From NCBI RefSeq assembly GCF_001854325.1, contig NZ_CP017754.1, positions 2,356,001-2,420,000 on the forward strand: a stretch of 64,000 nt of DNA, read 5' to 3'. The notes beneath the pieces were generated by a model, which saw only the letters and a list, made by a program, of their open reading frames with translations, had not been told where the DNA came from and made no database searches. Within the stretch, counting starts at the first letter, position 1. Each line of letters opens with the position of its first letter. The position numbers and the translations under genes are program-made. Shown here in pieces: positions 20,300 through 30,187 of the stretch. This DNA is from Cupriavidus malaysiensis. Lineage in GTDB: Bacteria; Pseudomonadota; Gammaproteobacteria; Burkholderiales; Burkholderiaceae.

Positions 20300-22762
20300 A
20301 TGCGCTGGTGGAGACGGCTGGGCTGGCTGATGCTGGCGATGGTGGTGCTGGGCCTGGTCGGGGCGCTGTGCGCCTATGTCTGGTACCGGCAGGCCTCGCA
20401 GCCGCAGGTGGCGGGCACGCTGCGCCTGCCCGGCCTGCGCGACACCGTCAGCATCGTGCGCGATCGCCATGGCGTGCCCCATATCGAGGCCGCCGATTCC
20501 CTCGATGCCTACTTCGGGCTGGGCTACGCCCATGCGCAGGACCGCCTGTGGCAGATGCAGATGAGCAAACGCATCGTGGCCGGCCGGCTGGCCGAGGTGC
20601 TGGGCCCGTCGGCGCTGGATACGGACCGCTTCCTGCGCACGCTGGGCGTGCGCCGCAACGCGGAAGCCATCCTGGCGCAGAGTTCCGCGCCCACCCGCGC
20701 CGCGCTGCAGGCCTATGCCGATGGCGTCAATGCGTTCATCGACCACGGCAAAGGGCCGCTGCCGCCCGAGTTCCTGATCCTGCGCACCCGCCCGGAGCAC
20801 TGGGAGCCCGCCGACAGCCTGGGCTGGCAGACCATGATGGCCTGGGACCTGGGCGCCAACTGGACGCAGGAAGTCCTGCGCATGGGGCTGTCGCAGGCCT
20901 TGCCGGTCTCGCGCATCAATGAACTGCTGGCCCCCTATCCCGGCGAGGCGCCGCTGCGCACGCTCGACTACGGTGCGCTGTACCGCCGCCTGGCGCCGCT
21001 GCAGAGCGCCATGGCGTCGGTGGTCGCGCGCGCGCCGGCCGGCTTCGTGGAGGGGATGGGATCGAACAACTGGGTGGTGTCCGGCGCCCACACGCGTTCG
21101 GGCAAGCCGCTGCTGGCCAATGACCCGCATCTCGGCCTGCAGGCGCCCGCCCTGTGGTACCTGGCCCAGCTGCGCGCGCCCGGCCTCGACGTCAGCGGGG
21201 CCACGCTGCCCGGGGCCCCGGTGGTGGTGCTGGGCCACAACCAGCGCATTGCCTGGGGCTTCACCAATACCGCGCCGGACGTGCAGGACCTTTATATCGA
21301 ACACGTCCAGCCGGGGGACCCGGGCCGCTACCAGACTCCGACCGGCTGGGCCGAGTTCGACAAGCGGCAGGAAGTGATCCACGTGAAGGGCGCGGCGGAT
21401 GTCGTGCTGACCGTGCGCACGTCGCGCCACGGCCCGGTGATCTCCGACGTGGCCGAGCCGCTGGCCACGGCCGCGGCGCCGCTGGGCGCTCAGTTCGTGG
21501 TGGCCATGCAGTGGACCGCGCTGCGCCCGGACGACCGCACGCTGCAGGCCGGCCTTGCCATCAATACCGCCAGCGACTGGAACGGCTTCGTCAATGCGCT
21601 GCGCGACTTCCACTCGCCGCAGCAGAACATCGTCTATGCCGACGTGGACGGCAATATCGGCTTCATCGCGCCGGGACGGGTGCCGATCCGCCGGCCCGAC
21701 AACGACCTGCATGGGCTGGCGCCGGCACCGGGATGGGACCCGCGCTATGACTGGGTCGGCTTCATCCCCTTCGACAAGCTGCCGCGGCGCTACAACCCGC
21801 CCGAGGGCGTGATCGTCACCGCCAACCAGAAGATCGTCGAGCCGGACTATCCGTACTTCATCACCAGCGAATGGACCGTGCCCTACCGCGCCCAGCGCAT
21901 CCGCACGCTGCTCGATGCCACCGCGCGGCATACGCCTGACAGCTTCGCGGCGATCCAGAAGGACCAGGTCTCGCTGGCGGTGCGCGATGCGCTGCCGCTG
22001 CTGCTGGCCTCGCGCGCGGCCACCGATGCCTGGCGCGTGCCGCGCGAACGCGCGCTGCTGGACGCGCTGCGCAAATGGGATGGCGACATGCAGGCGGACC
22101 GTGCCGAGCCGCTGGTGGCGACGGCCTGGATGCGCGAGCTGTCGCGCGTGCTGTTCGAGGACAAGGTAGGCCAGGCCCTGTTCCGCCGCCTGTGGGAGCA
22201 ACGCAACGTGCAGCAGGCCACGCTCAATATCCTGCGCGATCCGGAAGGCCTGGGCGCGTTCTGGTGCGATGCCGTCGCCAGTCCCGAGAGGCAGAGCTGC
22301 GACGACGCGATCTCGACCGCCTGGCAGCGCGCGATCGACGATCTGGACCGGCGCTACGGCGACAAGCCGGAGCGCTGGCAATGGGGCATCGCGCATACGG
22401 CGCGCGCCGAACACCGGCCGTTCGGCAAGGTGCCCTACCTGGCCGACCTGTTCGATATCAAGGTGCCGACCGGCGGCGACACCTATACGGTCAATGTCGG
22501 CCGCCACAGCCTGCGCAACGAGGCTGCGCCCTTCGAGAGCGTGCACGCGGCGAGCCTGCGCGCCATCTACGACCTGTCCGACCTGGGCGCGGCGCGTTTC
22601 ATCGATTCGACCGGCCAGTCGGGCAATGTGCTGTCGCGGCACTATCGCGACTGGACCGACAAGTGGGCAGCGGTGCAGTACATCTCGCTGGACCCCGGCC
22701 AGTTCAAGCGCGGCAGCACGGCCTTCGATACCTTGATCCTCAAGCCGGAGGCGCGCCGCTGA
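20300..22762 (+). CDS. Penicillin acylase family protein (Ntn hydrolase)
   Basis: 820 residues. An uncleaved or signal-type hydrophobic helix (about 5-30) exports the protein. The alpha-chain region has VRDRHGVPHIEA and FGLGYAHAQDRLWQM. Autocatalytic cleavage should occur before Ser255 in EGMGSNNWVV, making Ser255 the N-terminal nucleophile of the beta chain. ANDPHL and GHNQRIAWGFTN follow as expected. The family hydrolyses amide bonds of penicillins, acyl-homoserine lactones or other N-acyl compounds; which one is not visible. Length is in the family's range. A ggggaggg ribosome binding site precedes the ATG. It ends convergently 90 bp from an amidase. Confidence 0.92.
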   Translation: MRWWRRLGWLMLAMVVLGLVGALCAYVWYRQASQPQVAGTLRLPGLRDTVSIVRDRHGVPHIEAADSLDAYFGLGYAHAQDRLWQMQMSKRIVAGRLAEVLGPSALDTDRFLRTLGVRRNAEAILAQSSAPTRAALQAYADGVNAFIDHGKGPLPPEFLILRTRPEHWEPADSLGWQTMMAWDLGANWTQEVLRMGLSQALPVSRINELLAPYPGEAPLRTLDYGALYRRLAPLQSAMASVVARAPAGFVEGMGSNNWVVSGAHTRSGKPLLANDPHLGLQAPALWYLAQLRAPGLDVSGATLPGAPVVVLGHNQRIAWGFTNTAPDVQDLYIEHVQPGDPGRYQTPTGWAEFDKRQEVIHVKGAADVVLTVRTSRHGPVISDVAEPLATAAAPLGAQFVVAMQWTALRPDDRTLQAGLAINTASDWNGFVNALRDFHSPQQNIVYADVDGNIGFIAPGRVPIRRPDNDLHGLAPAPGWDPRYDWVGFIPFDKLPRRYNPPEGVIVTANQKIVEPDYPYFITSEWTVPYRAQRIRTLLDATARHTPDSFAAIQKDQVSLAVRDALPLLLASRAATDAWRVPRERALLDALRKWDGDMQADRAEPLVATAWMRELSRVLFEDKVGQALFRRLWEQRNVQQATLNILRDPEGLGAFWCDAVASPERQSCDDAISTAWQRAIDDLDRRYGDKPERWQWGIAHTARAEHRPFGKVPYLADLFDIKVPTGGDTYTVNVGRHSLRNEAAPFESVHAASLRAIYDLSDLGAARFIDSTGQSGNVLSRHYRDWTDKWAAVQYISLDPGQFKRGSTAFDTLILKPEARR

Positions 22763-22852
22763 CCTGGCGCGTGCGCGCCGCGGCCTGCCTGGCGCCGATT
22801 GCCTGGCGCCCAGGCGGCCCCAGGCTGCGCTCGCGCAGCGCTCAGGCGGCGC

Positions 22853-24277
22853 TCAGGCGGCATACAGGCGCGGACGGCGCTCGCGCCAAGGCATCGCCTG
22901 TTCCAGCGCGGCCGCCACCTGCAGCAGCGTGGCTTCATCGCACATCGGCGCGGCAAACTGCACGCCGAGCGGCAGCCCGCCCGACATGCCGAGCGGCAGC
23001 GACAGCGCCGGCGTGCCGGTGACATTGAACAAGGGCGTGAAGGGGCAGTAGTCGAACACCTTGTCACACCAGCCGCGCGCATCGAGCGTGGCATCGTCCT
23101 GGTCCAGGTAGCCGAGCGGCACGGTCGGCACGCGCGTGACGGGGGTGACCAGCAGGTCGTAGCGCTCGAAGAAGCCGCCGAGCGCGCGAGAAACGGCGTT
23201 CATGCCGGCCAGGGCCAGTTCCAGGTCGAGCGCCTTCAGTGCCAGGCCGTGCTCGATGCAGGCGCGCGTGCAGGCTTCCACGCCGCTGCCGTCGTAGGGC
23301 CGGCCGATGGCCTGGCCGGTGCCTAGCGCCGCGGCGGCCAGGAACGACGTCCAGGCCGTCCGGTTGGCGCTGGCCAGTGATTCCGCACAGTACTCCGGGC
23401 TGGCGAACTCCACGTGGTGGCCCATCGATTCCAGGGTACGCGCCGCTTGCAGCGTGGCGGCAATGCAATCGGGGTGGGTTTCGGCGCTGCCCGGGAAGCG
23501 CGTCGAGACGGCGACGCGCAGGCGCCGCAACGGGGCGGCAATGGCGTCCGCGTAGGGCAGCGCCGGTGCTTCGATGCGGAACGGCGCGCCGCTGTCAGGT
23601 CCGCTCACGGCATCGAGGACCGCGGCGCAGTCGCGCACGGTGCGCGTCAGCACGAACTCGATGCCCAGGCCCAGCAGGGGCAGGCCGTAGTCGGGCCCGG
23701 CGGGCGTGCGCCCGCGCGAGGGTTTGAGACCGACCAGCCCGCAGGCGGCCGCCGGGATGCGGATCGAGCCGCCACCGTCATTGGCGTGCGCCACCGGGAC
23801 GATGCCGGCGGCCACGGCGGCGGCCGCGCCACCGCTGGAGCCGCCCGCGCTGTGCCCGGGTTCCCAAGGATTGCGGGTGGGGCCGTGCAAGCGGCATTCG
23901 GTGGTGGCATTGAAGCCGAACTCCGGCGTGGCGGTGCGGGCGAAGGCAGCGAAGCCGGCGCGGCGGAAGCGCGCCATCAGCTCGGAATCGGTGGCCGGGA
24001 CGATGCCCCCGCCCGTCATGCGCGAACCGCTGTCGCAGGGAATGCCGCGCGCATGCAGCACCAGGTCCTTGAGCAGGAAGGGGACGCCGGCGAAGGGGCC
24101 CTCGCTCGCATGTTCCAGCGCGGCGGGGAAGATGTCGATCAGGGCGTTGAGCGCTGGATTGAGCTGCCGGGCCGCGGCCCGCGCCGCTTCCATGACTTCG
24201 CTTGCGGACACATGTCCGGCACGGATCTGCTGCGCGAGCGCGGTCGCGTCCAGGCTTGCGTAGTCGCTGATTTGCAT
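22853..24277 (-). CDS. Amidase (amidase signature family)
   Basis: 474 residues. The Ser-cisSer-Lys machinery is visible: Lys in PFLLKDLV, then [21 protein letters not shown] with the cis-Ser and nucleophile Ser, and [11 protein letters not shown]. The family hydrolyses amides or nitrile-derived amides in the cytoplasm; the substrate is unknown. The start at 24277 is preceded by ggagg; an upstream start would add 30 Arg-rich residues. The gene encoding a LuxR-type regulator lies directly upstream on the same strand (132 bp), which suggests regulation of this amidase by that protein. Confidence 0.92.
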   Translation of the reverse strand: MQISDYASLDATALAQQIRAGHVSASEVMEAARAAARQLNPALNALIDIFPAALEHASEGPFAGVPFLLKDLVLHARGIPCDSGSRMTGGGIVPATDSELMARFRRAGFAAFARTATPEFGFNATTECRLHGPTRNPWEPGHSAGGSSGGAAAAVAAGIVPVAHANDGGGSIRIPAAACGLVGLKPSRGRTPAGPDYGLPLLGLGIEFVLTRTVRDCAAVLDAVSGPDSGAPFRIEAPALPYADAIAAPLRRLRVAVSTRFPGSAETHPDCIAATLQAARTLESMGHHVEFASPEYCAESLASANRTAWTSFLAAAALGTGQAIGRPYDGSGVEACTRACIEHGLALKALDLELALAGMNAVSRALGGFFERYDLLVTPVTRVPTVPLGYLDQDDATLDARGWCDKVFDYCPFTPLFNVTGTPALSLPLGMSGGLPLGVQFAAPMCDEATLLQVAAALEQAMPWRERRPRLYAA

Positions 24278-24409
24278 TGGGTGTCGCCTCCAGTCGTTGT
24301 CGTGAGCGGGCCGGTGCGGCCGCCGCAGGCATTGAAGCAGCGCGGCGCGAGGGCGCCTACCGTTCAATTGGAGGAGGGAGGGCCGGCCCGGCCGGCGCAG
24401 CGGCGGCGG

Positions 24410-25444
24410 TCAGCCCAGCAGGCGCGAGGCGAGGGCGCCCTTGTCCGATACCTCCAGCTTGGCGTAGGCCTGGCGCAGGTGGTGCCTGACCGTGGTCGGC
24501 GCGATGCCGAGCCGGCGCGCGACTTCCTTGTGCGACAGCCCGCTGCCGAACAGGCGCGCCACCGCCAGCTCGCGCGGTGCCAGCAGGTCGCCGGGCGCCG
24601 GTGGACTGGCGCGCATCAGCAGCAGGTCGCCTTCCGGCTCCCAGCTGAGCCGGATGCGCGCGTTGGCCAGGTGGCCGCCGGTGCCCGGCTGCAACCGCAG
24701 CCGCAGCGGCTCTGGCAGGGCGGCCCCGTGCCACCCCGGCCACGCCTGCTGCAATTGCGCGAGGAAGCTGGCATCCGCATGCAGGATGCGGCCCCAGGCA
24801 TCCGCCAGCGCTGCCGCCTGTGGCACCGCGGCCGTATCGTGCACGGCGCGCATGGCACGCAGGCGGCATTGGCGATTGTGGTCGAGCGCGGCGTCCAGGT
24901 GGCCGATCACGCAAGCCACCAGGCGCACATCGCGTTCGGCGTAGGGCCGGCGGCCCGGCGCGCGGTAGAGCGACAGATGCGTGGCGCGGCGCGCCGGCAG
25001 CGCGACCTGCGCGCCGCACAGCACGTGGCGGATGCGTTGGCGCGCGCACAGGATCCGCATCGGCGCCGGCAGGGGCGCGTGGCGCACGCACAGCGCGACC
25101 GCGTGGCCGGCATGTCCGGCATGCCCGCCAGGCCCTGCGGCGAGCGCGACCAGCGGGTCGTCGGCCTTGCATTGCTCCCACTCGGCCACGAAGTCCGGCG
25201 CGGTGTCCAGCGTCTGGCTGCTGTGCAGCGACGGCCCGCCCGGCGTGAGGGTCGAACAGCCCAGCCAGGCGCTGTCGAAATCGATGAACTCGCGCAACAA
25301 GCCCAGCACCTGCCGTTCGAAGGCACCGATCGGCTCGTGCAGGGCCAGGCGGTAGAGCGGCAGCAGCAGGCGGCTGACACTCGCGGCAAGCCGCAGCTCG
25401 CGCGAGGTTTCACCAACGGCCGGGCCGGCAGGGTGCTGGATCAT
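24410..25444 (-). CDS. LuxR-family transcriptional regulator
   Basis: 344 residues. The C-terminal GerE/LuxR helix-turn-helix (about 280-340) reads LAPRELAVARLFGSGLSHKEVARRLGIAPTTVRHHL, quoted over two helices. The N-terminal 250 residues are a divergent sensor region with no receiver Asp and no clear autoinducer-binding Trp/Tyr/Asp set, so this is neither a NarL-type response regulator nor a typical quorum sensor. A short GHAGHAGHA repeat (about 25110-25130) lies in the middle. It is upstream of an amidase on the same strand and likely controls it or itself. Confidence 0.85.
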   Translation of the reverse strand: MIQHPAGPAVGETSRELRLAASVSRLLLPLYRLALHEPIGAFERQVLGLLREFIDFDSAWLGCSTLTPGGPSLHSSQTLDTAPDFVAEWEQCKADDPLVALAAGPGGHAGHAGHAVALCVRHAPLPAPMRILCARQRIRHVLCGAQVALPARRATHLSLYRAPGRRPYAERDVRLVACVIGHLDAALDHNRQCRLRAMRAVHDTAAVPQAAALADAWGRILHADASFLAQLQQAWPGWHGAALPEPLRLRLQPGTGGHLANARIRLSWEPEGDLLLMRASPPAPGDLLAPRELAVARLFGSGLSHKEVARRLGIAPTTVRHHLRQAYAKLEVSDKGALASRLLG

Positions 25445-25745
25445 CGTGGTCTCCGGCAGGCACTCGCTCGGTGCCGCTTGGTCATGGTGCGTGGGCGGCT
25501 GGCACGGAACGGCGGGCGTTCAACAAGCGGTGCGCGCCGCGGGCCCTGCCGGAACGGCGCTCCCGCATGCCGGCCGGCGTCGACGCCGGTGGCACCACCG
25601 GGCGGCGTCTATGCCGTTTCCCACTGGCAGGATTCTGCCGCATCCGGCGGTGGCGCATACCGTTTTCGGCACGATGACGGTGCCAGCGCGCAGCTGGGCG
25701 CCGGCCGGGCCGCCGCGCGCAGGGGGGCGCGGCGACGGAGCCGGC

Positions 25746-26000
25746 TCAGCGCGGGCGGAAGCGCCGTGCGGTGCCCTCACGCGTGATGCGCTCCCACACC
25801 ACCTGCTTTTCCCCGTCGCTCAGGAAGACCCAGTTGCTGACCTCGGCGGCGGTCCGTCCGCAGCCCTGGCAGATCTCGTCGAACAGGGTCGAGCAGATGC
25901 CGATGCACGGACTGTCCGGCCGGTCGAACAACTGCTCGTCACCCGCGGCGTGCGGAGCGACGGGGGAAAGCGGCTGGAGATCTTGTGAGTCGGACGGCAT
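25746..26000 (-). CDS. DUF1289 family small cysteine-rich protein
   Basis: 84 residues. The core SPCIGICSTLFDEICQGCGRT is the DUF1289 signature, with four cysteines in C-x3-C-x8-C-x2-C spacing that probably bind an Fe-S cluster or zinc, followed by the conserved WVFLSDGEKQVVWERI helix. The family's role is not established. A longer start at 26045 was rejected because a TATAAT -10 box overlaps it. It is divergent from a hotdog thioesterase gene. Confidence 0.88.
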   Translation of the reverse strand: MPSDSQDLQPLSPVAPHAAGDEQLFDRPDSPCIGICSTLFDEICQGCGRTAAEVSNWVFLSDGEKQVVWERITREGTARRFRPR

Positions 26001-26043
26001 GCGGAAGACGGGGAGGGCGGGTGCCGGAGTGGATCGGGGGCAC

Positions 26044-26049
26044 ATTATA
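26044..26049 (-). promoter_or_regulatory. Consensus -10 box for the DUF1289 gene
   Basis: A perfect TATAAT on the minus strand, 44 bp before the chosen ATG at 26000. No good -35 hexamer was found at the standard spacing, so strength is uncertain. Confidence 0.5.
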
Positions 26050-26217
26050 CGTGCCCCGGCGTCAGGGGCCGCCTCGCGCAGGGCAGGACAAGCCCGAGCC
26101 AGGCGCGGCCAGGGGCACCGGTCCGCGCCGTCCGGCGGGATGACTTCGCGGGTAATTGAGAGCAGTTCGGGGCAGGCCTAGGCTGTAGCCATCCGCCAAG
26201 CCAACCTGGAGACACAC

Positions 26218-26673
26218 ATGCCCCACGATTCCGCCGCGATCGATGCCGCGCCAGCCGTCGACGACCGCATCCGCTCCGTGGTCGACACCGTCCTGCTGGG
26301 CTCGCCGGTGGCGCGCGCCCTGGGCGTGCGGCTGCACCGGCTGGAAATCGACCACGTGGAACTGCTGCTGCCGTTCCATGCCGACCTCGTCACCCATGGC
26401 GATACCGTGCACGGCGGCGTGATCGCCACGCTGGTGGACATCTGCGGCGCCGCCGCGGCCGGCTCCGGCGCCGATGCCGGGACGCTGCAGGGCGGGGCGA
26501 CCAGTTCGCTGGCGCTGCAGTACCTGGCGCCAGCGCGCGGCACCGACCTGCTGGCGATCGCGCGGGTGCTGCGCCGTGGCCGCAAGCAGGTCGCCACCGA
26601 TATAACGGTCCATGCGGGCGGCAGCGACGGCGAACTGGTGGCGAAGGCGCTGATGGGCAGCGTGCTGTTCTAA
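26218..26673 (+). CDS. PaaI-type hotdog thioesterase
   Basis: 151 residues, single hotdog domain. The active-site segment is HGDTVHGGVIATLVDICGAAA: the HGG motif with the Asp on the central helix is as in PaaI/YdiI acyl-CoA thioesterases. The C-terminal strand pattern (SLALQYLAPARGTDLLAIARVLRRG) fits. It hydrolyses an acyl- or aroyl-CoA; the substrate is not specified by context. The N-terminal 20 residues are a flexible Asp/Ala-rich stretch. Confidence 0.88.
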   Translation: MPHDSAAIDAAPAVDDRIRSVVDTVLLGSPVARALGVRLHRLEIDHVELLLPFHADLVTHGDTVHGGVIATLVDICGAAAAGSGADAGTLQGGATSSLALQYLAPARGTDLLAIARVLRRGRKQVATDITVHAGGSDGELVAKALMGSVLF

Positions 26674-27043
26674 CCCGACGCCCGCGTGGCCTCCGCTCGG
26701 CGGCCACCGCTCGGAGCCTCTCGATTTCGCATATTAAGCAATTAACGGCCAGGCTTTTTTCAACACATCGGAAACGGCTACGCCGGGGCTCACAGACAAG
26801 GCAGGGCAGGATCAGGCCGGGTTTTGGGGAAGCTTGGGGAAGGTTGGGACACTGTTAGAGCGGGCATCGGCCGCTCTCCGGGCGCGAATGGCGCCGGTGG
26901 CCGTCACCGGCTGTCCCGGATGGGGGCAGTCGGCCGCGAACGGCTATCAGTCAGCAAGCGTTCGCGGCCATGTCCGGCCTGCGCCGGGGCCTGGCCTCAG
27001 GCCCGCCAGCCGCCCTCGAGGCAGGCGAGGGCGGCCGCTACGA
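26674..27043. other. Intergenic region between convergent genes
   Basis: 370 bp between the thioesterase stop and the asparaginase stop. Contains a direct repeat of ccgctcgg inside an imperfect hairpin (about 26689-26717), an AT-rich patch with a six-T run (26750s), and three near-copies of ggggaagcttgg/ggttgggg around 26823-26850. A perfect 10-bp stem hairpin at 27009-27035 is listed separately. No gene is supported. Confidence 0.55.
27009..27035 (-). terminator. Hairpin downstream of asparaginase
   Basis: A 10-bp perfect stem (gccgccctcg/cgagggcggc) with a 7-nt loop, 9 bp beyond the asparaginase stop. No T-run follows on the minus strand, so it may be a partial or Rho-assisted terminator. 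Confidence 0.5.
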
Positions 27044-28264
<1,221 letters not shown>

Positions 28265-28293
28265 TTACAGGAGCCGGTCCGCGCGGAGCCGGA

Positions 28294-28323
28294 ACTATAC
28301 GGGAGCAGGGGCAAATGTGTCGA
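28294..28323 (-). promoter_or_regulatory. Promoter of ansB
   Basis: On the minus strand TCGACA (28318-28323, five of six matches to the -35 consensus) and TATAGT (28294-28299, five of six to -10) are separated by 18 bp. The start codon is about 115 bp downstream. Confidence 0.6.
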
Positions 28324-28329
28324 CATTTG
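28312..28329. promoter_or_regulatory. Palindromic operator-like site overlapping the ansB -35 box
   Basis: CAAATGT-gtcg-ACATTTG is a perfect 7-bp inverted repeat with a 4-nt spacer. It covers the -35 hexamer of the ansB promoter, the position expected for a repressor. It is not an FNR or CRP consensus. The regulator is unknown. Confidence 0.5.
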
Positions 28330-28715
28330 GTAACACGGGGTTTTCCCGTAAAGATGTCGGCGGGGATTGTCGCGCCCGTGGGCGCGGCGCCGACTGTCGG
28401 CGCGCCGGTCGCGTCGGCGGCGGCCCGTCATTCGATCCCATCGCGCCATGAGCGATCCCTGCTTCCGCCTCGCCGTGCCGGACGGCCTCGAACCGCTGTT
28501 GTGCGGCGCACAGCGGGATACCGCGCACCGGTTTACCTGGCAACGGGCTTCGATGAGGACAGGGCGAGGCTTCGTCAAAGCGAGCCGAGCCCAAGGCTAT
28601 CTATCGCAACTCCTGGCCAATAGCGAGCAGTCCTGTCGAGCCTAGGGAGGTGGTGGAAGGATTCGCGGTGGCGGCAGGTCTGATTCCAGAGAGTCGTGTG
28701 GGCGCCTGCGGCGAC
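28330..28715. other. Region without a supported gene, end of the accessory patch
   Basis: 386 bp between the ansB operator and the frameshifted gene. Short frames exist on both strands but none shows recognisable content. Base composition is mixed, with a GC-rich part (28360-28440) next to a less GC-rich part. It may contain the boundary of the Rhs-associated insertion. Confidence 0.5.
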
Positions 28716-29130
28716 TCAAAGAGCCTCGACCGTCGGCTCGCCGACAGCAAGCACGTCGACACACAGTGTCTCGGTGATGACGGCGAAGTGCTGCAAGCCG
28801 TCGAACTGCCGACAGGTATCCGCGGCGAAGCGAGCGAGATATTCAGATTGTCGAACGCGATAGAAGCAGCCGCGGCCGAGTCCAGTGGACCGGGCGGCTT
28901 CGCCGTCGAGATCGCTCTCGTCACGTCGCTGATAGGCCGCGGGCGATGCGAAGGCAAGACGCAGGATGCGGTCGATCTCATGGTTGCGCAGCAGCAGACG
29001 AAATCCTTCCCAGTCTTCGAGAACGCTTTCGATGGATACGCGGGGGGAGCCATCGGGAAGGATCTCCCAAAACTCATACCTTTGCTGCGTGGCCGTCCTT
29101 TCAGAGATGGCGAATCTTGAACACCTTCAT
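28716..29130 (-). pseudogene. Frameshifted small gene coupled to the second immunity-like gene
   Basis: ATG at 29130 overlaps the stop of the upstream immunity-like gene as ATGA, the classic sign of translational coupling. The frame opens MKVFKIRHL and hits TGA after nine codons. In the next frame a protein-like sequence runs on without a stop to TGA at 28716 (segments SERTATQQRYEFWEILPDG, SIESVLEDWEGFRLLLRN, GCFYRVRQSEYLARFAA, LQHFAVITETLCVDVLAVG). The break falls in CATCTCTGAAAG; restoring one lost CT unit (CTCTCT) would join the two parts into 138 residues. The protein family is not recognised. It could be another immunity or accessory gene. A sequencing error or programmed frameshift is possible. 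Confidence 0.55.
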
Positions 29131-29579
29131 ATCAGCTTGCGTGGTGGAGGGCGATCGTACTCCGGATAAGCGTGGCGCCAGTCCGCCCCGCCAACACGCT
29201 TGCCCTCTTCCATGATCATGAGCGTATTCCCAGGCTTCGGATACGCAGTGAGTGGGCGCCCGTCCATTCGATCGATATCAAAGATATCGATCAGGTAGGC
29301 CGTGGGCGTCTTCATCAGGATCGCATAGATGAGGACTGGTATGCCCTGATCCAGGGCGATCAGATCCCGTCCGAGCGTGATGGCGTCGCAGCCGCTTTTC
29401 TCAGTTGCTTCATCATGAACGACCGCAAGATAGTAGGAATCTCCAATTTCACGTACTCGGCAGGTTTTGATCGGTGCTCGCCATTGCAGCGTCCGCTTCC
29501 CGTATAGGGGCTCGCAGACTTCAATCAGGAAGTCCAACAGGGCGCGCTCGTGGGGAGCCAGGGGGCGAGAAAGTGCCAT
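29127..29579 (-). CDS. Probable immunity protein, copy 2
   Basis: 150 residues, about 85% identical to the neighbouring copy at 29723-30175 by eye. Shared blocks include LLDFLIEVCEPLYGKRTLQW, KTCRVREIGD, YYLAVVHDEATEKSGCDAIT and DIDRMDGRPLTAYPKPG. Differences cluster at the N-terminus (MALSRPLAPHER vs MSQPRPLAPHEF) and the C-terminus (ADWRHAYPEYDRPPPRKLI vs ADWSRFYQDTVLAPPRKLL). I do not recognise the family. Its place directly downstream of an Rhs gene with a variable tip, its small acidic nature and its duplication suggest immunity to the Rhs toxin. Its stop overlaps the start of the next, frameshifted gene. GC content is visibly lower than in the core genes. Confidence 0.75.
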   Translation of the reverse strand: MALSRPLAPHERALLDFLIEVCEPLYGKRTLQWRAPIKTCRVREIGDSYYLAVVHDEATEKSGCDAITLGRDLIALDQGIPVLIYAILMKTPTAYLIDIFDIDRMDGRPLTAYPKPGNTLMIMEEGKRVGGADWRHAYPEYDRPPPRKLI

Positions 29580-29722
29580 TCAGATTCCTGAGACAGAGGT
29601 AGTCGGATAGAGCCGACGCGGACCCGCGGGGATTCCGGAGGTGCGGTCCCTGGCTTCCTCGGCAAGAGCGTGCGTCCGCGTGGTCTGCCACGGCTTGTCA
29701 TGTCAATCGGGCAACGTCTGAA

Positions 29723-30175
29723 TCAAAGCAGCTTGCGGGGTGGGGCGAGAACAGTGTCCTGATAGAAGCGACTCCAGTCTGCCCCGCCGACACGCTTGCC
29801 CGCTTCCATGATCATCAGGCTATCGCCCGGCTTCGGATAGGCCGTGAGTGGGCGCCCGTCCATTCGATCGATATCGAAGACATCGATCAGGTAGTCGGTT
29901 GGCGTCTTCATCAGAGTCGCATAGATGAGGACTGGCACGCCCTGATCCACCGCAATCAGATCCCGTCCGAGGGTGATGGCGTCGCAACCGCTTTTCTCAG
30001 TTGCTTCATCATGAACGACCGCAAGATAGTAGGGATCTCCAATTTCACGTACTCGGCAGGTTTTGATCTGTGCTCGCCATTGCAACGTTCGCTTTCCGTA
30101 TAAGGGCTCGCAGACTTCGATCAGGAAGTCCAGTAAGGCAAATTCGTGCGGAGCTAGAGGTCTAGGTTGTGACAT
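29723..30175 (-). CDS. Probable immunity protein, copy 1
   Basis: 150 residues, begins 12 bp after the Rhs stop on the same strand, so the two are surely co-transcribed. It is the near-duplicate of the gene at 29127-29579. It has no signal peptide or membrane segment, so it would act in the cytoplasm, where an imported Rhs tip toxin would have to be neutralised. The family is unrecognised; 'immunity' is an inference from position next to the Rhs tip. The region of high DNA similarity covers nearly the whole gene, pointing to a recent tandem duplication. Confidence 0.78.
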   Translation of the reverse strand: MSQPRPLAPHEFALLDFLIEVCEPLYGKRTLQWRAQIKTCRVREIGDPYYLAVVHDEATEKSGCDAITLGRDLIAVDQGVPVLIYATLMKTPTDYLIDVFDIDRMDGRPLTAYPKPGDSLMIMEAGKRVGGADWSRFYQDTVLAPPRKLL

Positions 30176-30187
30176 ATCAGGTCAGCT

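Larger units (their letters stand above)
29127..30175 (-). repeat. Tandem duplication of an immunity-like gene
   Basis: Two 453-bp direct copies (29127-29579 and 29723-30175) separated by a 143-bp spacer. Long identical blocks are seen in the middle of the genes (for example around gatggcgtcgca and cttcatcatgaacgaccgc), with divergence at both gene ends and in the spacer. Confidence 0.85.

Noticed and set aside
28367..29120. Plus-strand open frames in the accessory patch
   Set aside because: No recognisable content; the minus strand carries the coupled, frameshifted gene with better protein character.
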